DNA from: CAZLGM01 sp964623625
GTDB taxonomy: Bacteria; Desulfobacterota; Desulfobulbia; Desulfobulbales; Desulfocapsaceae
DNA length: 64,000 bases
Direction of reading: 5' to 3'
Assembly (NCBI GenBank): GCA_964623625.1
Contig: CAZUUJ010000003.1
Coordinates: 25,523 to 89,522, forward strand
Below, piece by piece: positions 29,087 through 38,540 of this stretch. The notes below the pieces were generated by a model. The model did no database searches, was not told the DNA's origin, and saw only the letters and a list, made by a program, of their open reading frames with translations. The position numbers and the translations under genes were made by a program. Position 1 is the stretch's first letter, and every line of letters starts with the position of its first letter.

Positions 29087-30934
29087 ATGGCTACTTTTAT
29101 TTCGTTTCTTTCCGCTCCCTTTCGCTGGCTAGGCAAAAGCATAACCTTTCTGAGAAACCTCATCTTCAATCTGTTATTCATTCTTTTAGTTCTGTTTATC
29201 ATCGGATCACTTTTCATTGACAAGGCCCCACTAATTAAAACCAACAGTGCCCTCGTCCTTTCCATTAACGGTGACGTGGTCGAAGAGAAAGAGGAACTCA
29301 AACCATTTGAAGACATATTATTTGACAGTCTTGATATCGAGGATATACCCGCAGAAGTCCTACTCCAGGATATTCTCGATGTCATTAACAGCTCTTCTAA
29401 AGATCCCAGGATCAGCTGTCTTGTTCTCAAGCTGAAAAAAATGGGAAATATAGGACTCGATCAGCTCCAGGTTATCGGCAGTACCCTTGAACAATTCAAA
29501 CAAAGCGGTAAAAAGATCATTGCCATAGATGACATGTACAGGCAGAAGAACTATTATCTTGCCTCTTTTGCCGACAAGATTTTTCTTAACCCTGCTGGCT
29601 CTGTTGAAATTACCGGTTTCGGTCTCTATCGGCTTTACCTGCGCGATGCCATCGAAAAGTTGCGGGTCAATTTCCACATCTTTCGGGTGGGCGAGTACAA
29701 GTCGGCTGTCGAAGTTATTACCCGTAATTCCATGTCGTCCATTGTCCGTCAGCAACACAGGATCTGGTTGACTTCTCTGTGGAACGATTATACCGACACC
29801 ATCACAACTCAGCGTTCACTTGCTCCCAGGGCCCTTGACTCATACACCAATAATTTGTCAACTAATTTAGCAGTTGAAGATGGCGATCGAGCCCAACTGG
29901 CGCTTAAAACAGGGCTCGTCGATGAGATCAAGCAACGACCTCAAATCAGATCTTATCTGGCGACCTTATCGGCCCCTGACAAAATTCACGGCTTCAGGCA
30001 GATCTCATTTCGAAATTATCTTAAAACGATCAATCGATCCTACCAAAACAGCGATACAACCAAAGACAAAGTCGGTATCATTATCGCCAGCGGAACTATT
30101 CTCAACGGCAGACAATCCGCGGGAAGAATTGGCGGGGATTCCCTTTCCGATGCCATCCGCAAAGCAAAACGGGATAAATCCATCAAGGCTGTAGTTTTGC
30201 GGGTGCGTTCCGGCGGCGGTTCGCTGTTTGCCTCTGAAATCATCCGGCAGGAACTTCTTTCCCTGAAAGAAAGTGGGAAACCACTAGTCATCTCGATGGG
30301 TTCTGTTGCCGCTTCAGGCGGATATTTCATTGCCGCCGACGGTAATGAAATCTGGGCATCACCTTCAACCATCACCGGATCGATCGGCATCTTTGCTGCT
30401 ATTCCGACATTTGAAAACAGCCTGGCGAAGATGGGAATCACCAGCGATGGTCTTGGTACAACCAATATCGCCTCAGCCCGTAATCTTACCAAACCGCTTT
30501 CCCCTTCGGTTAAGGAGGCTATCCAACTATCGGTTAATCACGGTTACAGCCGGTTCCTCGATGCCGTTTCCAAAGGGAGAAATATTGATCGAGACTCGCT
30601 CAATCAGATGGCACAGGGCAGACTCTTTACCGGTAAAAAGGCTCTGGAACTTGGCCTGGTCGACAAACTCGGCACCTTGCAGGATGCTATCAAGAGCAGT
30701 GCTCAGCAGGCGGGCCTTACCGACTTCTCTGCCGAGTACGTTTCAAGAGCAGTATCTCTAACAGAAAAACTGGTCAACCACTTTTCAGCATCCATAGCGG
30801 CAATTGTCAAAGCATGTTCACCCCTGCATCCCTATTTAAAAGAGATTATGCAGATGATCCAACCATTGGACAATCATATCTTTTTCAATGATCCCCATGG
30901 TATTTATGCTCATTGTATGATCGAAGAATTCTAA
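29087..30934 (+). CDS. sppA: Signal peptide peptidase SppA, 67-kDa type
   Basis: 615 residues, the long two-domain form. An N-terminal membrane anchor (LLFILLVLFIIGSLFI) is followed by two S49 domains. The catalytic Lys is in FRVGEYKSAVEVITRNSMS (about residue 204) and the catalytic Ser in MGSVAASGGYFIAA (about residue 410). It degrades signal peptides left in the inner membrane after secretion. Downstream is a hairpin serving the opposite strand. Confidence 0.95.
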   Translation: MATFISFLSAPFRWLGKSITFLRNLIFNLLFILLVLFIIGSLFIDKAPLIKTNSALVLSINGDVVEEKEELKPFEDILFDSLDIEDIPAEVLLQDILDVINSSSKDPRISCLVLKLKKMGNIGLDQLQVIGSTLEQFKQSGKKIIAIDDMYRQKNYYLASFADKIFLNPAGSVEITGFGLYRLYLRDAIEKLRVNFHIFRVGEYKSAVEVITRNSMSSIVRQQHRIWLTSLWNDYTDTITTQRSLAPRALDSYTNNLSTNLAVEDGDRAQLALKTGLVDEIKQRPQIRSYLATLSAPDKIHGFRQISFRNYLKTINRSYQNSDTTKDKVGIIIASGTILNGRQSAGRIGGDSLSDAIRKAKRDKSIKAVVLRVRSGGGSLFASEIIRQELLSLKESGKPLVISMGSVAASGGYFIAADGNEIWASPSTITGSIGIFAAIPTFENSLAKMGITSDGLGTTNIASARNLTKPLSPSVKEAIQLSVNHGYSRFLDAVSKGRNIDRDSLNQMAQGRLFTGKKALELGLVDKLGTLQDAIKSSAQQAGLTDFSAEYVSRAVSLTEKLVNHFSASIAAIVKACSPLHPYLKEIMQMIQPLDNHIFFNDPHGIYAHCMIEEF

Positions 30935-31023
30935 CCTAACTATCGATACTGAAATGATAATCAATGAACCTGATTACCCCTCATTTAGCTGAACTTTAAC
31001 CATAATCTGGTCAATGAATATAC

Positions 31024-31059
31024 GAATAAAAAAAAACCGAGACCAAGCATGTCTCGGTT
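31024..31059 (-). terminator. Intrinsic terminator of the PilZ-domain gene
   Basis: Stem AACCGAGAC/GTCTCGGTT with a 7-base loop, followed on the minus strand by nine T residues; about 30 bp past the stop codon at 31087. Confidence 0.85.
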
Positions 31060-31086
31060 GATTGGAAAGCCAATAGGAGAAAGGGG

Positions 31087-31443
31087 TTAATTGACCGTTT
31101 CGGGGACGTTATGGTAGATAAACTCGGACCACTCCCAGGACGAATCAATAATCTTAAAACCTACATCCATGGAGTTGGTCTTTTCATCCCGTTGGGACCA
31201 GCGTGGTTGAATAAGAACTCTGAAGTGCTTGTTATTGCCTGAGATAACAGCGACATAGTGCTTTTTCTCAGCCGAAAAGCTATCGGGAACTTTGCTCATT
31301 TTCAAACCATTGGAAGAAACGTTTCTAACAACTCCTTCCAGAACCTGTTTTCCGTCGGCAATATCTCCCCAAAAGCCTTCAACATCGACTCTCTCGTGCT
31401 TTCTCTTAGATGAAACCTTCTGCGGTTGGTGTTGTGCGAGCAT
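31087..31443 (-). CDS. PilZ-domain protein (probable cyclic-di-GMP binding)
   Basis: 118 residues from the ATG at 31443, chosen for its ribosome binding site (GGAAGGAAAAGAAA). The domain opens with KRKHERVDVEGFWGDI, an RxxxR-like basic motif, and continues with VVRNVSSNGLKM, matching the second PilZ motif (D/NxSxxG). PilZ domains sense c-di-GMP and control motility or exopolysaccharide. Single gene with its own terminator. Confidence 0.8.
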   Translation of the reverse strand: MLAQHQPQKVSSKRKHERVDVEGFWGDIADGKQVLEGVVRNVSSNGLKMSKVPDSFSAEKKHYVAVISGNNKHFRVLIQPRWSQRDEKTNSMDVGFKIIDSSWEWSEFIYHNVPETVN

Positions 31444-31559
31444 TTTCTTTTCCTTCCCGGTCCTCCCGGTACAGCAACTCATTGGGTTTGAATCCTGCCG
31501 AAAACGCACCTTTTGTCAATTTATATATATCAAACTCTAACACACTACACAACCTCTTT

Positions 31560-32101
31560 TTTCTCTAACTATTTGATTCTCCGAGAGACATATCCGTTTT
31601 CAAACTAATTTGGCTTTAATATCAGGGAGGTCGGGATCAGCAAATATATATTCTTTGTAAAAAATCATTTTTTTTTCTATCTTCGATTCATTGAACATTT
31701 GGTGACCAACTAGAATTTGGCAACGTTGTTCACTCTCATATTAAAGGTTGATTACCAATAATTCTCAGCCTGGATAAAAAAAGAGATGTTGTCGGTTTGA
31801 TAGAGGAATTTCAAGGATCATGTATCCCAACCAAGTATTTGCCGCAGACCAAGAAATGCTAATATAACACTGAGCGTTATTCTCCAAAAAGGAGTGATCC
31901 TTGACCGGATGTGAGACTGGCAAATTGATAACACCTCGTGTTAGACTGAGCTCTATGGATAATCTGGTAATAAAGTATAATCATCTCTACTGCTTAGTAT
32001 AAACCAGGCAAACCAACTGTTATTGTAGACAGACAAGTCGAAAAGAAAAAAGGATGTTTGTGAGCAATGACTGTGGACTGACTATCTGAACTCTTGATCC
32101 G
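31560..32101. other. Intergenic region upstream of the FecCD-type transporter
   Basis: About 540 bp without a gene. I looked for a substrate-binding-protein gene, a cobalamin riboswitch and a Fur-box and found none that convinces. The sequence is moderately AT-rich with short broken frames. Confidence 0.5.
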
Positions 32102-33124
32102 ATGAAATCTTCAATACTCATTCTCTTGCTGTCTATCCTTCTTGTTATCGTTGTTATAGGAGCGACAGGACTTGGTTTTCTAGCCATTCATCCCGGCGAG
32201 GTGTTGAAGATAATCGGCTCCAAACTGTTTTCCCTCAATCCCGCCGAGACTGTAAACCCGACCTTTTCCTTTGTTGTTCTCGAAGTCAGATTGCCCCGTA
32301 TTCTGACCGCCGCTCTTGTGGGAGGGGGGTTGAGTGTTGCCGGCGCAGTTTTTCAGGCAATTCTGCTTAATCCCTTAGCCGATCCGTACACCCTTGGCAT
32401 TTCACCGGGAGCCGCCTTCGGCGCGTCACTTGCTATCATTTTTACAATCATTGGTCTTCATGTCCCAGCCTGGTTTTCGATTCCCGTACTCGCCTTTATC
32501 GGTGCGATTGCAACCCTGGGCGTTGTCTTTTCACTTTCCTCACCCGATTCGCAGTTTTCTTCGAACACTCTTATTCTCTCAGGGGTGATTGTTTCAGCCA
32601 TTCTGTCTGCCGGGATCGGTTTTATTAAATATCTGGCGGATGAGCAGGTCGGCGTTATCATTTTCTGGCTGATGGGGTCTTTTGTCGGTAAAACATGGGG
32701 AGATGTCGCCCTGGTCCTGATACTCATTTTACCCAGCCTGCTTTGCATTCTTTTTTATTCACGTGACCTCAACATCCTGGCTCTTGGAACAAGAACAGCC
32801 GATACTTTAGGAATTAACAGCACCAAAATACGGAAACTGATGCTTATTTGCGGCTCTATCATGACAGCAGGCTGCGTCTGTGTGTCGGGAATCATCGGCT
32901 TTGTCGGTCTGATTGTCCCCCACCTGCTCAGAACAGTCATGGGACCGGACAACCGGTTCTTAGTGCCCGCCTGCTTCTTGGGGGGAGCAGTCCTGCTGCT
33001 CATTGCCGACACTGTTACTCGGGCCGTTCTACCTACAGAATTGCCCATTGGTGTCCTTACTTCACTTATCGGTGGCCCGTTTTTCTGCTATATTTTTCGC
33101 AAAAAATTGGCAGGGGTGAAATAG
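32102..33124 (+). CDS. FecCD-family ABC transporter permease (iron-siderophore/haem/cobalamin uptake)
   Basis: 340 residues with about ten membrane helices. The family motif VRLPRILTAALVGGGLSVAGAVFQAILLNPLADPYTLGISPGAAFG-type segment is at residues 60-110, and SGIIGFVGLIVPHLLR near 265 contacts the ATPase. BtuC/FecCD permeases import metal chelates. The ATPase gene begins 3 bp downstream; the usual periplasmic binding protein gene is absent. Confidence 0.92.
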   Translation: MKSSILILLLSILLVIVVIGATGLGFLAIHPGEVLKIIGSKLFSLNPAETVNPTFSFVVLEVRLPRILTAALVGGGLSVAGAVFQAILLNPLADPYTLGISPGAAFGASLAIIFTIIGLHVPAWFSIPVLAFIGAIATLGVVFSLSSPDSQFSSNTLILSGVIVSAILSAGIGFIKYLADEQVGVIIFWLMGSFVGKTWGDVALVLILILPSLLCILFYSRDLNILALGTRTADTLGINSTKIRKLMLICGSIMTAGCVCVSGIIGFVGLIVPHLLRTVMGPDNRFLVPACFLGGAVLLLIADTVTRAVLPTELPIGVLTSLIGGPFFCYIFRKKLAGVK

Positions 33125-33127
33125 ATT

Positions 33128-33922
33128 ATGGCAAAAGACAACAGAGCTGTGTTCCAACTTGAGAACGTGTCGTTCTCCCATGGTGACAAAAAAATTCTGG
33201 AACGGATCAACCTGACCATTGAACAGGGAAAAATCTACGGTCTTGTCGGTCCCAACGGCAGCGGAAAAACCACCCTGCTTGATCTGTTGTCACGGGGACT
33301 GCAACCACAAACAGGAACGATCGAGTTCCACGGCCAATCGCTTGCGAACTATTCCAGTATCCAGCTCTCCAGACAACTGGCCTATGTGCCCCAGGAGTTT
33401 CATCTCGGTTTTGATTTCAGTGTCTTGAATGTGGTCCTTATGGGACGCCATCCGTATATTCCACGGTTTGCCAACCCGACTAAGAACGACTTGAATCTTG
33501 TTGAGCAAGCCCTTGAACTGATGGATATTGTTCACTTGAAAAACAGGCTGGTGACCGAGCTTTCAGGTGGAGAAAAACAGCGGGTCATCGTAGCACGTGC
33601 CCTTGCTCAGAATACCGATGTCCTCATACTTGATGAAGCGACATCCAATCTGGACATTCAACATACAATCCGGATCATGAAAGTAATCCGCGACAAGACC
33701 AGGACACATCATCTGACGGCTGTTACCGCTATTCATGATCTCAATCTGGCAGCCGGCTTCTGCGACGAAATCATTGTGCTGAAAGATAAAACAATATTCA
33801 AACAGGGAAATGTTACCGATATCATTAGCCAGCAGCTCCTTCGTCATGTCTTTTCAGTTGAGGCCGATGTTGTTAACGACCCTGCACAAACCACACCTCG
33901 CATATTTTTTGATCTTCAATAG
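33128..33922 (+). CDS. ABC transporter ATPase for iron chelate/cobalamin uptake (FepC/BtuD type)
   Basis: 264 residues. Walker A GLVGPNGSGKTT, signature LSGGEKQRVIVARAL, Walker B VLILDEATSNLD and H-loop TAIHDLNLA. Partner of the permease immediately upstream. Chelate specificity cannot be told from the ATPase. Confidence 0.93.
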   Translation: MAKDNRAVFQLENVSFSHGDKKILERINLTIEQGKIYGLVGPNGSGKTTLLDLLSRGLQPQTGTIEFHGQSLANYSSIQLSRQLAYVPQEFHLGFDFSVLNVVLMGRHPYIPRFANPTKNDLNLVEQALELMDIVHLKNRLVTELSGGEKQRVIVARALAQNTDVLILDEATSNLDIQHTIRIMKVIRDKTRTHHLTAVTAIHDLNLAAGFCDEIIVLKDKTIFKQGNVTDIISQQLLRHVFSVEADVVNDPAQTTPRIFFDLQ

Positions 33923-34146
33923 ATAGGCGTTTGGTCGCGTTATAAACTACGCCGTCGCAAGCAGTGGTATATTCAGCCTGAGCTACACAATTAACCTCGG
34001 TTGATTGGTTGTATTTGAAAAAAAAGCTGCCATCGGCACCTCTGGACAAAATGATTTAATCGGGTACAATGTATTAAAGAAAAATCTTAATCTCTTGTTT
34101 TCTTATAGCCAATCATCCAAGTAGCCTATTACAACCTAGATAACAG

Positions 34147-35073
34147 ATGGAAAAGAAAATCATTCTATCTCTCGATAATTCAATTTACAGCAGCCATTCT
34201 CTTGACTATGTCGCTCTGTTGTTCGCCAATCAGCCGGATGTGCATTTTCATTTATTAACCTGTGTCCAATCAACTACGGTGATCCCGGAATCAGCCGACA
34301 CCAAGAACTCTCTGTTTCCGGAGAGCCTCAGTCACCTGAAGAAACTGGGGTCCAGCAAGCGAATCTTTCAAAAAGCTTCCCGAAAACTGAACGATCTCGG
34401 GATCGACAGCGATCGGGTGACCAGTTCAATCATCAATACCGGCACCAATATCGGCGCTGCCATCCAGCATGAAGGAGAAAAGTTACTTGCCGACAGTATT
34501 GTTATCGGCCGTCGAGGCATCGGTTTCGTCGGTGAAATGTTCATGGGTTCCGTGTCGGCAACCCTCTTCAGACGCTGTCATACCGTACCGTTATGGATTA
34601 TCGATGGTGAAATCGAATCCAACAGGATTTTTGTTCCACTGGACCGGACCATTCCTTCGTTGATGGCTATTGATTATCTTTGCCATATTTTTTCAAACAG
34701 AGACGATATTACTTTTTACCTGTTTCACTGCCACAGATTGTTCGGCAGCTCAAAAAAACCGGCCCCTGAAAAATTCTCCGATCAACTTGACAGCGGTTAT
34801 TTTGATCGATTGCAGAATGAAAAGGATTTCGTACTTAAAGGTCCTGCTCAACTTCTAAAAAAGGCGGGGATAACTGAGGGCAACATCAAGCTGCTGCCGG
34901 AAACAACTGATATTGAAGAGAGTCATTCGATTATTCGAGAAGCCTCCCATAATGGGTGCGGTACCATTGTCATCGGCCGCCGCGGTGCCGGTTTGGCCAA
35001 AGGACTGCTTGGCGGTGTCTCAGACCGTACTTTGTATAAGACTCAAGATATGGCACTATGGATTGTCGGTTAG
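34147..35073 (+). CDS. Tandem UspA-domain universal stress protein
   Basis: 308 residues holding two Usp folds (about 1-155 and 158-308). Each ends with the nucleotide-binding signature: IVIGRRGIGFVGEMFMGSVS and IVIGRRGAGLAKGLLGGVSD. Such ATP-binding double Usp proteins respond to stress. Apparently monocistronic, converging with the flavin oxidoreductase gene. Confidence 0.9.
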   Translation: MEKKIILSLDNSIYSSHSLDYVALLFANQPDVHFHLLTCVQSTTVIPESADTKNSLFPESLSHLKKLGSSKRIFQKASRKLNDLGIDSDRVTSSIINTGTNIGAAIQHEGEKLLADSIVIGRRGIGFVGEMFMGSVSATLFRRCHTVPLWIIDGEIESNRIFVPLDRTIPSLMAIDYLCHIFSNRDDITFYLFHCHRLFGSSKKPAPEKFSDQLDSGYFDRLQNEKDFVLKGPAQLLKKAGITEGNIKLLPETTDIEESHSIIREASHNGCGTIVIGRRGAGLAKGLLGGVSDRTLYKTQDMALWIVG

Positions 35074-35186
35074 TTGGATGCTGCAGTTTACCGAGCACAC
35101 ACAGTCACTCTTGCTTTTTCCAAGCTGTTATTGCCACAGTAAAACAAGCAACAGTGAAAGCCGATCGCTGACTGCTGACAACCGGG

Positions 35187-36386
35187 TTACGGTAATTTTC
35201 CATAATAGCATTTTAAAGGGCGTTCCTCTCCGATTAAGGCGCAAAAGTTGCACTTGATGCACTTTGATTCTGTCTGTATGCCATTTTGAAACTTTTTGAC
35301 AATATTCGGTTCGATTATGAAAGGACGGGACATTGAAACAAAGGGAATTGCCTTCTCAGTGATGATCGAATTGATATCTGCGATATTATCTATGCCACCT
35401 ACCGCAATCACAGGGGTGGACACCCTGGCCTGAATCGCAAGGGCTGCCTCAAGATTGTACCTTCTCAAAGGTTTGGGCTGTGGAATCAGGATTTTTAACA
35501 GAGGTGCCATACATGTTTTCACCAATGAAGGCAGCTTTTTATATTTAAAATTATAAAACATTGCCGCCTCTGCCGGCAGCTTCTGTCCGCGTATGCTAAA
35601 CAATCCGTCTTCAATCACTCCACAGGAAATTTCAATTGCAGCACAACCCGATCTCTCTAGTTTTTCTGCAATAATTGCTGCCTCTTCAACCGTCATCCCG
35701 TTTTTCCGTCCGTCATAAGCGTTCATCTTGACCAGAATGGGAAAATCACCCACAACCGTTTTTGCCCGTTTAAATATTTCACCGACAATTCTATATTTGT
35801 TTTCCACCGATCCACCCCATTTGTCCTTCCTATGGTTGAAGTATGACGACAGAAATTCACAGAGCAGGTATCCATGGGCAAGGTGGAGTTGCACACCGTC
35901 AAACCCGGATTTTTGGGCTCGAACGATGGCTGAGACAAAATTATTGATAATATTCTCTATTTCCAGTTCGGTCAATTCTGCCGGCAGATCTTCATTGTAG
36001 AACCCATCCCTGATCGATGATGGAGCAACAGTCGACAGCCCTGTTATTTTAGACCGCGTCTGCCTTCCGCAATGGGCGATCTGCAAAATGATCGAGGTTC
36101 CATTCTCATGGACCGAATTAACCACATCTTTCCAAGGGCTTATGCAATCATCTCCATCGATCATGGTCATTCGATGCATTGGACTTTTTCCATCCTGTTG
36201 AACACCTGCATAACCGGTAATTATGGCCCCGACCCCACCCCTGGCCAGTCGGACATAGAGTTTTTTCAACTGATCAGTGGGAAGGCCCCTGTCATCCGCC
36301 ATTCCTTCATGGGTGGCTGATCTGATAATTCTGTTTCTCAGATTGATGGTTTGAATTCTAGATTGTTCATAAACGGTATGGTTCAT
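35187..36386 (-). CDS. NADH:flavin oxidoreductase, Old Yellow Enzyme family
   Basis: About 399 residues from the ATG at 36386, which has GGAG nine bases upstream; a TTG at 36413 would add nine residues. FMN-binding TIM barrel: NRIIRSATHEGMA, ILQIAHCGRQT, GFDGVQLHLAHGYLLCEFLS, and the late FVSMSRPFI phosphate-binding segment. C-terminal CIKCNFC and CYYG suggest an extra Cys cluster (family members with 2,4-dienoyl-CoA reductase-like modules carry Fe-S). Reduces enones or related electrophiles. A second homologue is at 47968-49095. It ends a likely TetR-regulated group. Confidence 0.9.
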   Translation of the reverse strand: MNHTVYEQSRIQTINLRNRIIRSATHEGMADDRGLPTDQLKKLYVRLARGGVGAIITGYAGVQQDGKSPMHRMTMIDGDDCISPWKDVVNSVHENGTSIILQIAHCGRQTRSKITGLSTVAPSSIRDGFYNEDLPAELTELEIENIINNFVSAIVRAQKSGFDGVQLHLAHGYLLCEFLSSYFNHRKDKWGGSVENKYRIVGEIFKRAKTVVGDFPILVKMNAYDGRKNGMTVEEAAIIAEKLERSGCAAIEISCGVIEDGLFSIRGQKLPAEAAMFYNFKYKKLPSLVKTCMAPLLKILIPQPKPLRRYNLEAALAIQARVSTPVIAVGGIDNIADINSIITEKAIPFVSMSRPFIIEPNIVKKFQNGIQTESKCIKCNFCALIGEERPLKCYYGKLP

Positions 36387-36425
36387 CTGTCCTGTCTCCA
36401 AATTCATGTTCAATGTTTGTTCACG

Positions 36426-36965
36426 TTACCATTTCATCATCGGCAACGGTTTAAGAGGATGATGTATAAATGCTTTTATTGTCAACGCTGTCAGTCGCCG
36501 ATGAAATCCTGCATTTGGATATCGACTCTTTACCTCTTTAATCTCAACCGAAGGAAGACCGAAGCTCAGCATACCCAGGCTCACATCAATCCAATCTGCC
36601 TTTCTGAAAAGTTCGACAAGGGAACTTGTTTCCCGGTGAAAGGATGTCACTCTATGATGATTTTCTATCATTGCTGCTATTTCATTTTGCCATCCCTCCA
36701 GGCCTCGACTTTTCAGATAATCATTAGCGAGTGAGACCGATGGCATAAGATAATCAAATGTTCTGTGTGTCCATATCCCAAGGTCATGAAAACAACCGGC
36801 AATGATTATTTTTTCTTTCTGGTGGCTGCTAACAGATGCAGACAATTTGAAAGAGAAAGAAACCACCCGGCAGACATGATTGCGGTACATTCTGAATTGG
36901 TTGCCAAGGCTTTGTGAAAACTGTCCTAAAATCTGATCAATATATGAAATGCTGAATTGTTCCAT
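36426..36965 (-). CDS. HD-domain metal-dependent phosphohydrolase-like protein
   Basis: 179 residues from the ATG at 36965 (a TTG at 36980 is the alternative). The HD signature is complete in order: NHVCRV, CFHDLGIW, ENHHR and ADWIDV. Such domains hydrolyse nucleotides or phosphorylated small molecules; the substrate is unknown. It lies between the flavin reductase and quinone reductase genes. Confidence 0.75.
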   Translation of the reverse strand: MEQFSISYIDQILGQFSQSLGNQFRMYRNHVCRVVSFSFKLSASVSSHQKEKIIIAGCFHDLGIWTHRTFDYLMPSVSLANDYLKSRGLEGWQNEIAAMIENHHRVTSFHRETSSLVELFRKADWIDVSLGMLSFGLPSVEIKEVKSRYPNAGFHRRLTALTIKAFIHHPLKPLPMMKW

Positions 36966-37143
36966 TGATCCATCTTTCAAGTTTTGACGTGAGAATTATT
37001 GCGCAAACGACCATTGATTATTTCGATCAACTAATTGATTTTATTTTGTATAAATGGTGTGCCCTTCTACCATTTCAACCTTAAATCCGACCAGCACGAC
37101 CATCAACTCTTTTTTAGTAATAGTCGTCTTATACCTCTGTTTT

Positions 37144-37722
37144 CTAATCGTTGCTTCCCAATTCAAAACTATGTGAAAGCCACTTTTTACGCTTGTCTTC
37201 GGTGGACATTTTCACCGAACCGTAATAGGTCCGTTTTACCGGTTTAACACCGCAAAAGGTGAGGATATCTTTCATCATCTTATATCCTGGATCACCTACT
37301 AGAAATCGATAGTAGAGAGGGGGCGAATCCATGGTACTTATAATTCTGGCCGTTTTTCCTGTAAGATAGCTGTCCCAGGCAACTATTTTTTTGCTCTTCT
37401 TATATTTAAAGGCAAAACCGGGAACCAATGTCCGCTCAATAAAGGCTTTCATCAGTGCCGGAGGTGTCGCCCACCAGGTCGGATAAATAAACACAAGGTG
37501 ATCCGCCCATTTAATATATTTTTGAGCTGCCAGAATATCATCCTCAACATGCTGTTCTTCTGAGTATCCGTTTTGTAAAAAAGGCGAAAAATCCAATTCA
37601 TTGAGGTTAATTTGTTTCACTGTTTTTCCTGCAGAAATACAGCCATCATTATATTGATCGCTAAGATGCGATGAGAAACTCTGTTTGGATGGATGACCGA
37701 CAATAATGAGTGTTTTATTCAT
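37144..37722 (-). CDS. NAD(P)H dehydrogenase (quinone), flavodoxin-like fold
   Basis: 192 residues. IIVGHPSKQSFSSHL (FMN phosphate loop) and FIYPTWWATPPALMKAFIERTL identify the KefF/MdaB/NQO1-type family, which reduces quinones by two electrons. It overlaps the TetR gene by 8 bp, so it is probably controlled by it. Confidence 0.88.
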   Translation of the reverse strand: MNKTLIIVGHPSKQSFSSHLSDQYNDGCISAGKTVKQINLNELDFSPFLQNGYSEEQHVEDDILAAQKYIKWADHLVFIYPTWWATPPALMKAFIERTLVPGFAFKYKKSKKIVAWDSYLTGKTARIISTMDSPPLYYRFLVGDPGYKMMKDILTFCGVKPVKRTYYGSVKMSTEDKRKKWLSHSFELGSND

Positions 37723-38335
37723 GCTTTCCGGGACTGATCCCTTTCAGGTAGATTTTAATGATATAATCAAGATACGCCTCATCATAGCTTTCGGGGTCCT
37801 CGGTTAAGCCGCATTGAGGCAGAAATTGATCACGCGACTGAAACCAATAAGCAACAAGAGAGAGAAATCCAAGGATGACAAATTCAGGCTCGATATCATC
37901 GCGTATGATACCGTTTTTCTGCGCATCGTTAATTGCAGCAATACCCTTCTGTTTCAAGTCGAAACACTGAAAGTTGTCTTCTTCCTCCAGACCCTCCACC
38001 TGGGCCCTTGCCAGTAGTTTAACGAATCTAGGGTTTTCTTTGAAAAATGAGAAATAGACACGAATTGAAGCTTCCAACCGCTGTCTGTCTTTCAACATAG
38101 GATTGTCGAGTGTCGCTGATTGAACATCATAATATTCGGAAAACCTGCGATCGAATACCGCCTCCCAAAGTTTACGCTTTGTTCCGAAATGGTAATGAAT
38201 CTGGCTTTGGGAGACACCTGCCGCTTTTGCTATTCCGGATGTTGAGACTTCTCCAAATCCTTTTTCGGCAAACAATATTTCACCAGCATCAAGGATATCC
38301 TGCCTTGTCTCATCTGAATTATACCGTCTTTTCAT
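37715..38335 (-). CDS. TetR-family transcriptional regulator
   Basis: 206 residues. N-terminal helix-turn-helix: ILFAEKGFGEVSTSGIAKAAGVSQSQIHYHFGTKRKLWEAVF-type segment (about 20-62); variable ligand domain after it. First gene of the operon with the quinone reductase, and probably its autorepressor. An imperfect palindrome lies 18 bp upstream of its start. Confidence 0.92.
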   Translation of the reverse strand: MKRRYNSDETRQDILDAGEILFAEKGFGEVSTSGIAKAAGVSQSQIHYHFGTKRKLWEAVFDRRFSEYYDVQSATLDNPMLKDRQRLEASIRVYFSFFKENPRFVKLLARAQVEGLEEEDNFQCFDLKQKGIAAINDAQKNGIIRDDIEPEFVILGFLSLVAYWFQSRDQFLPQCGLTEDPESYDEAYLDYIIKIYLKGISPGKHE

Positions 38336-38352
38336 GATATTATGATTTTTTT

Positions 38353-38370
38353 AATTCGATTGATCGATTT
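38353..38370. promoter_or_regulatory. Candidate TetR operator
   Basis: AATTCGAT-TG-ATCGATTT: two 8-bp arms agreeing at 7 positions, placed just upstream of the TetR gene as expected for autorepression. Confidence 0.4.
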
Positions 38371-38540
38371 AATTATAGTGCTGATCGTTTCAAAGTCAAG
38401 TCCAATGATAAAAGAATCATTGCCGAGGTCGCTGAAAAACTTAAGTACGATCAGGCTATAATACGTGGATATTTTTGTTTATGGAGAAATTACGGATCGA
38501 TTTCCATCAACTTGAGCAAAGATCTCTTTTAAATACCTCA

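Noticed and set aside
31560..32101. Possible cobalamin riboswitch upstream of the FecCD-type permease
   Set aside because: No B12-box or conserved pseudoknot sequence recognised.
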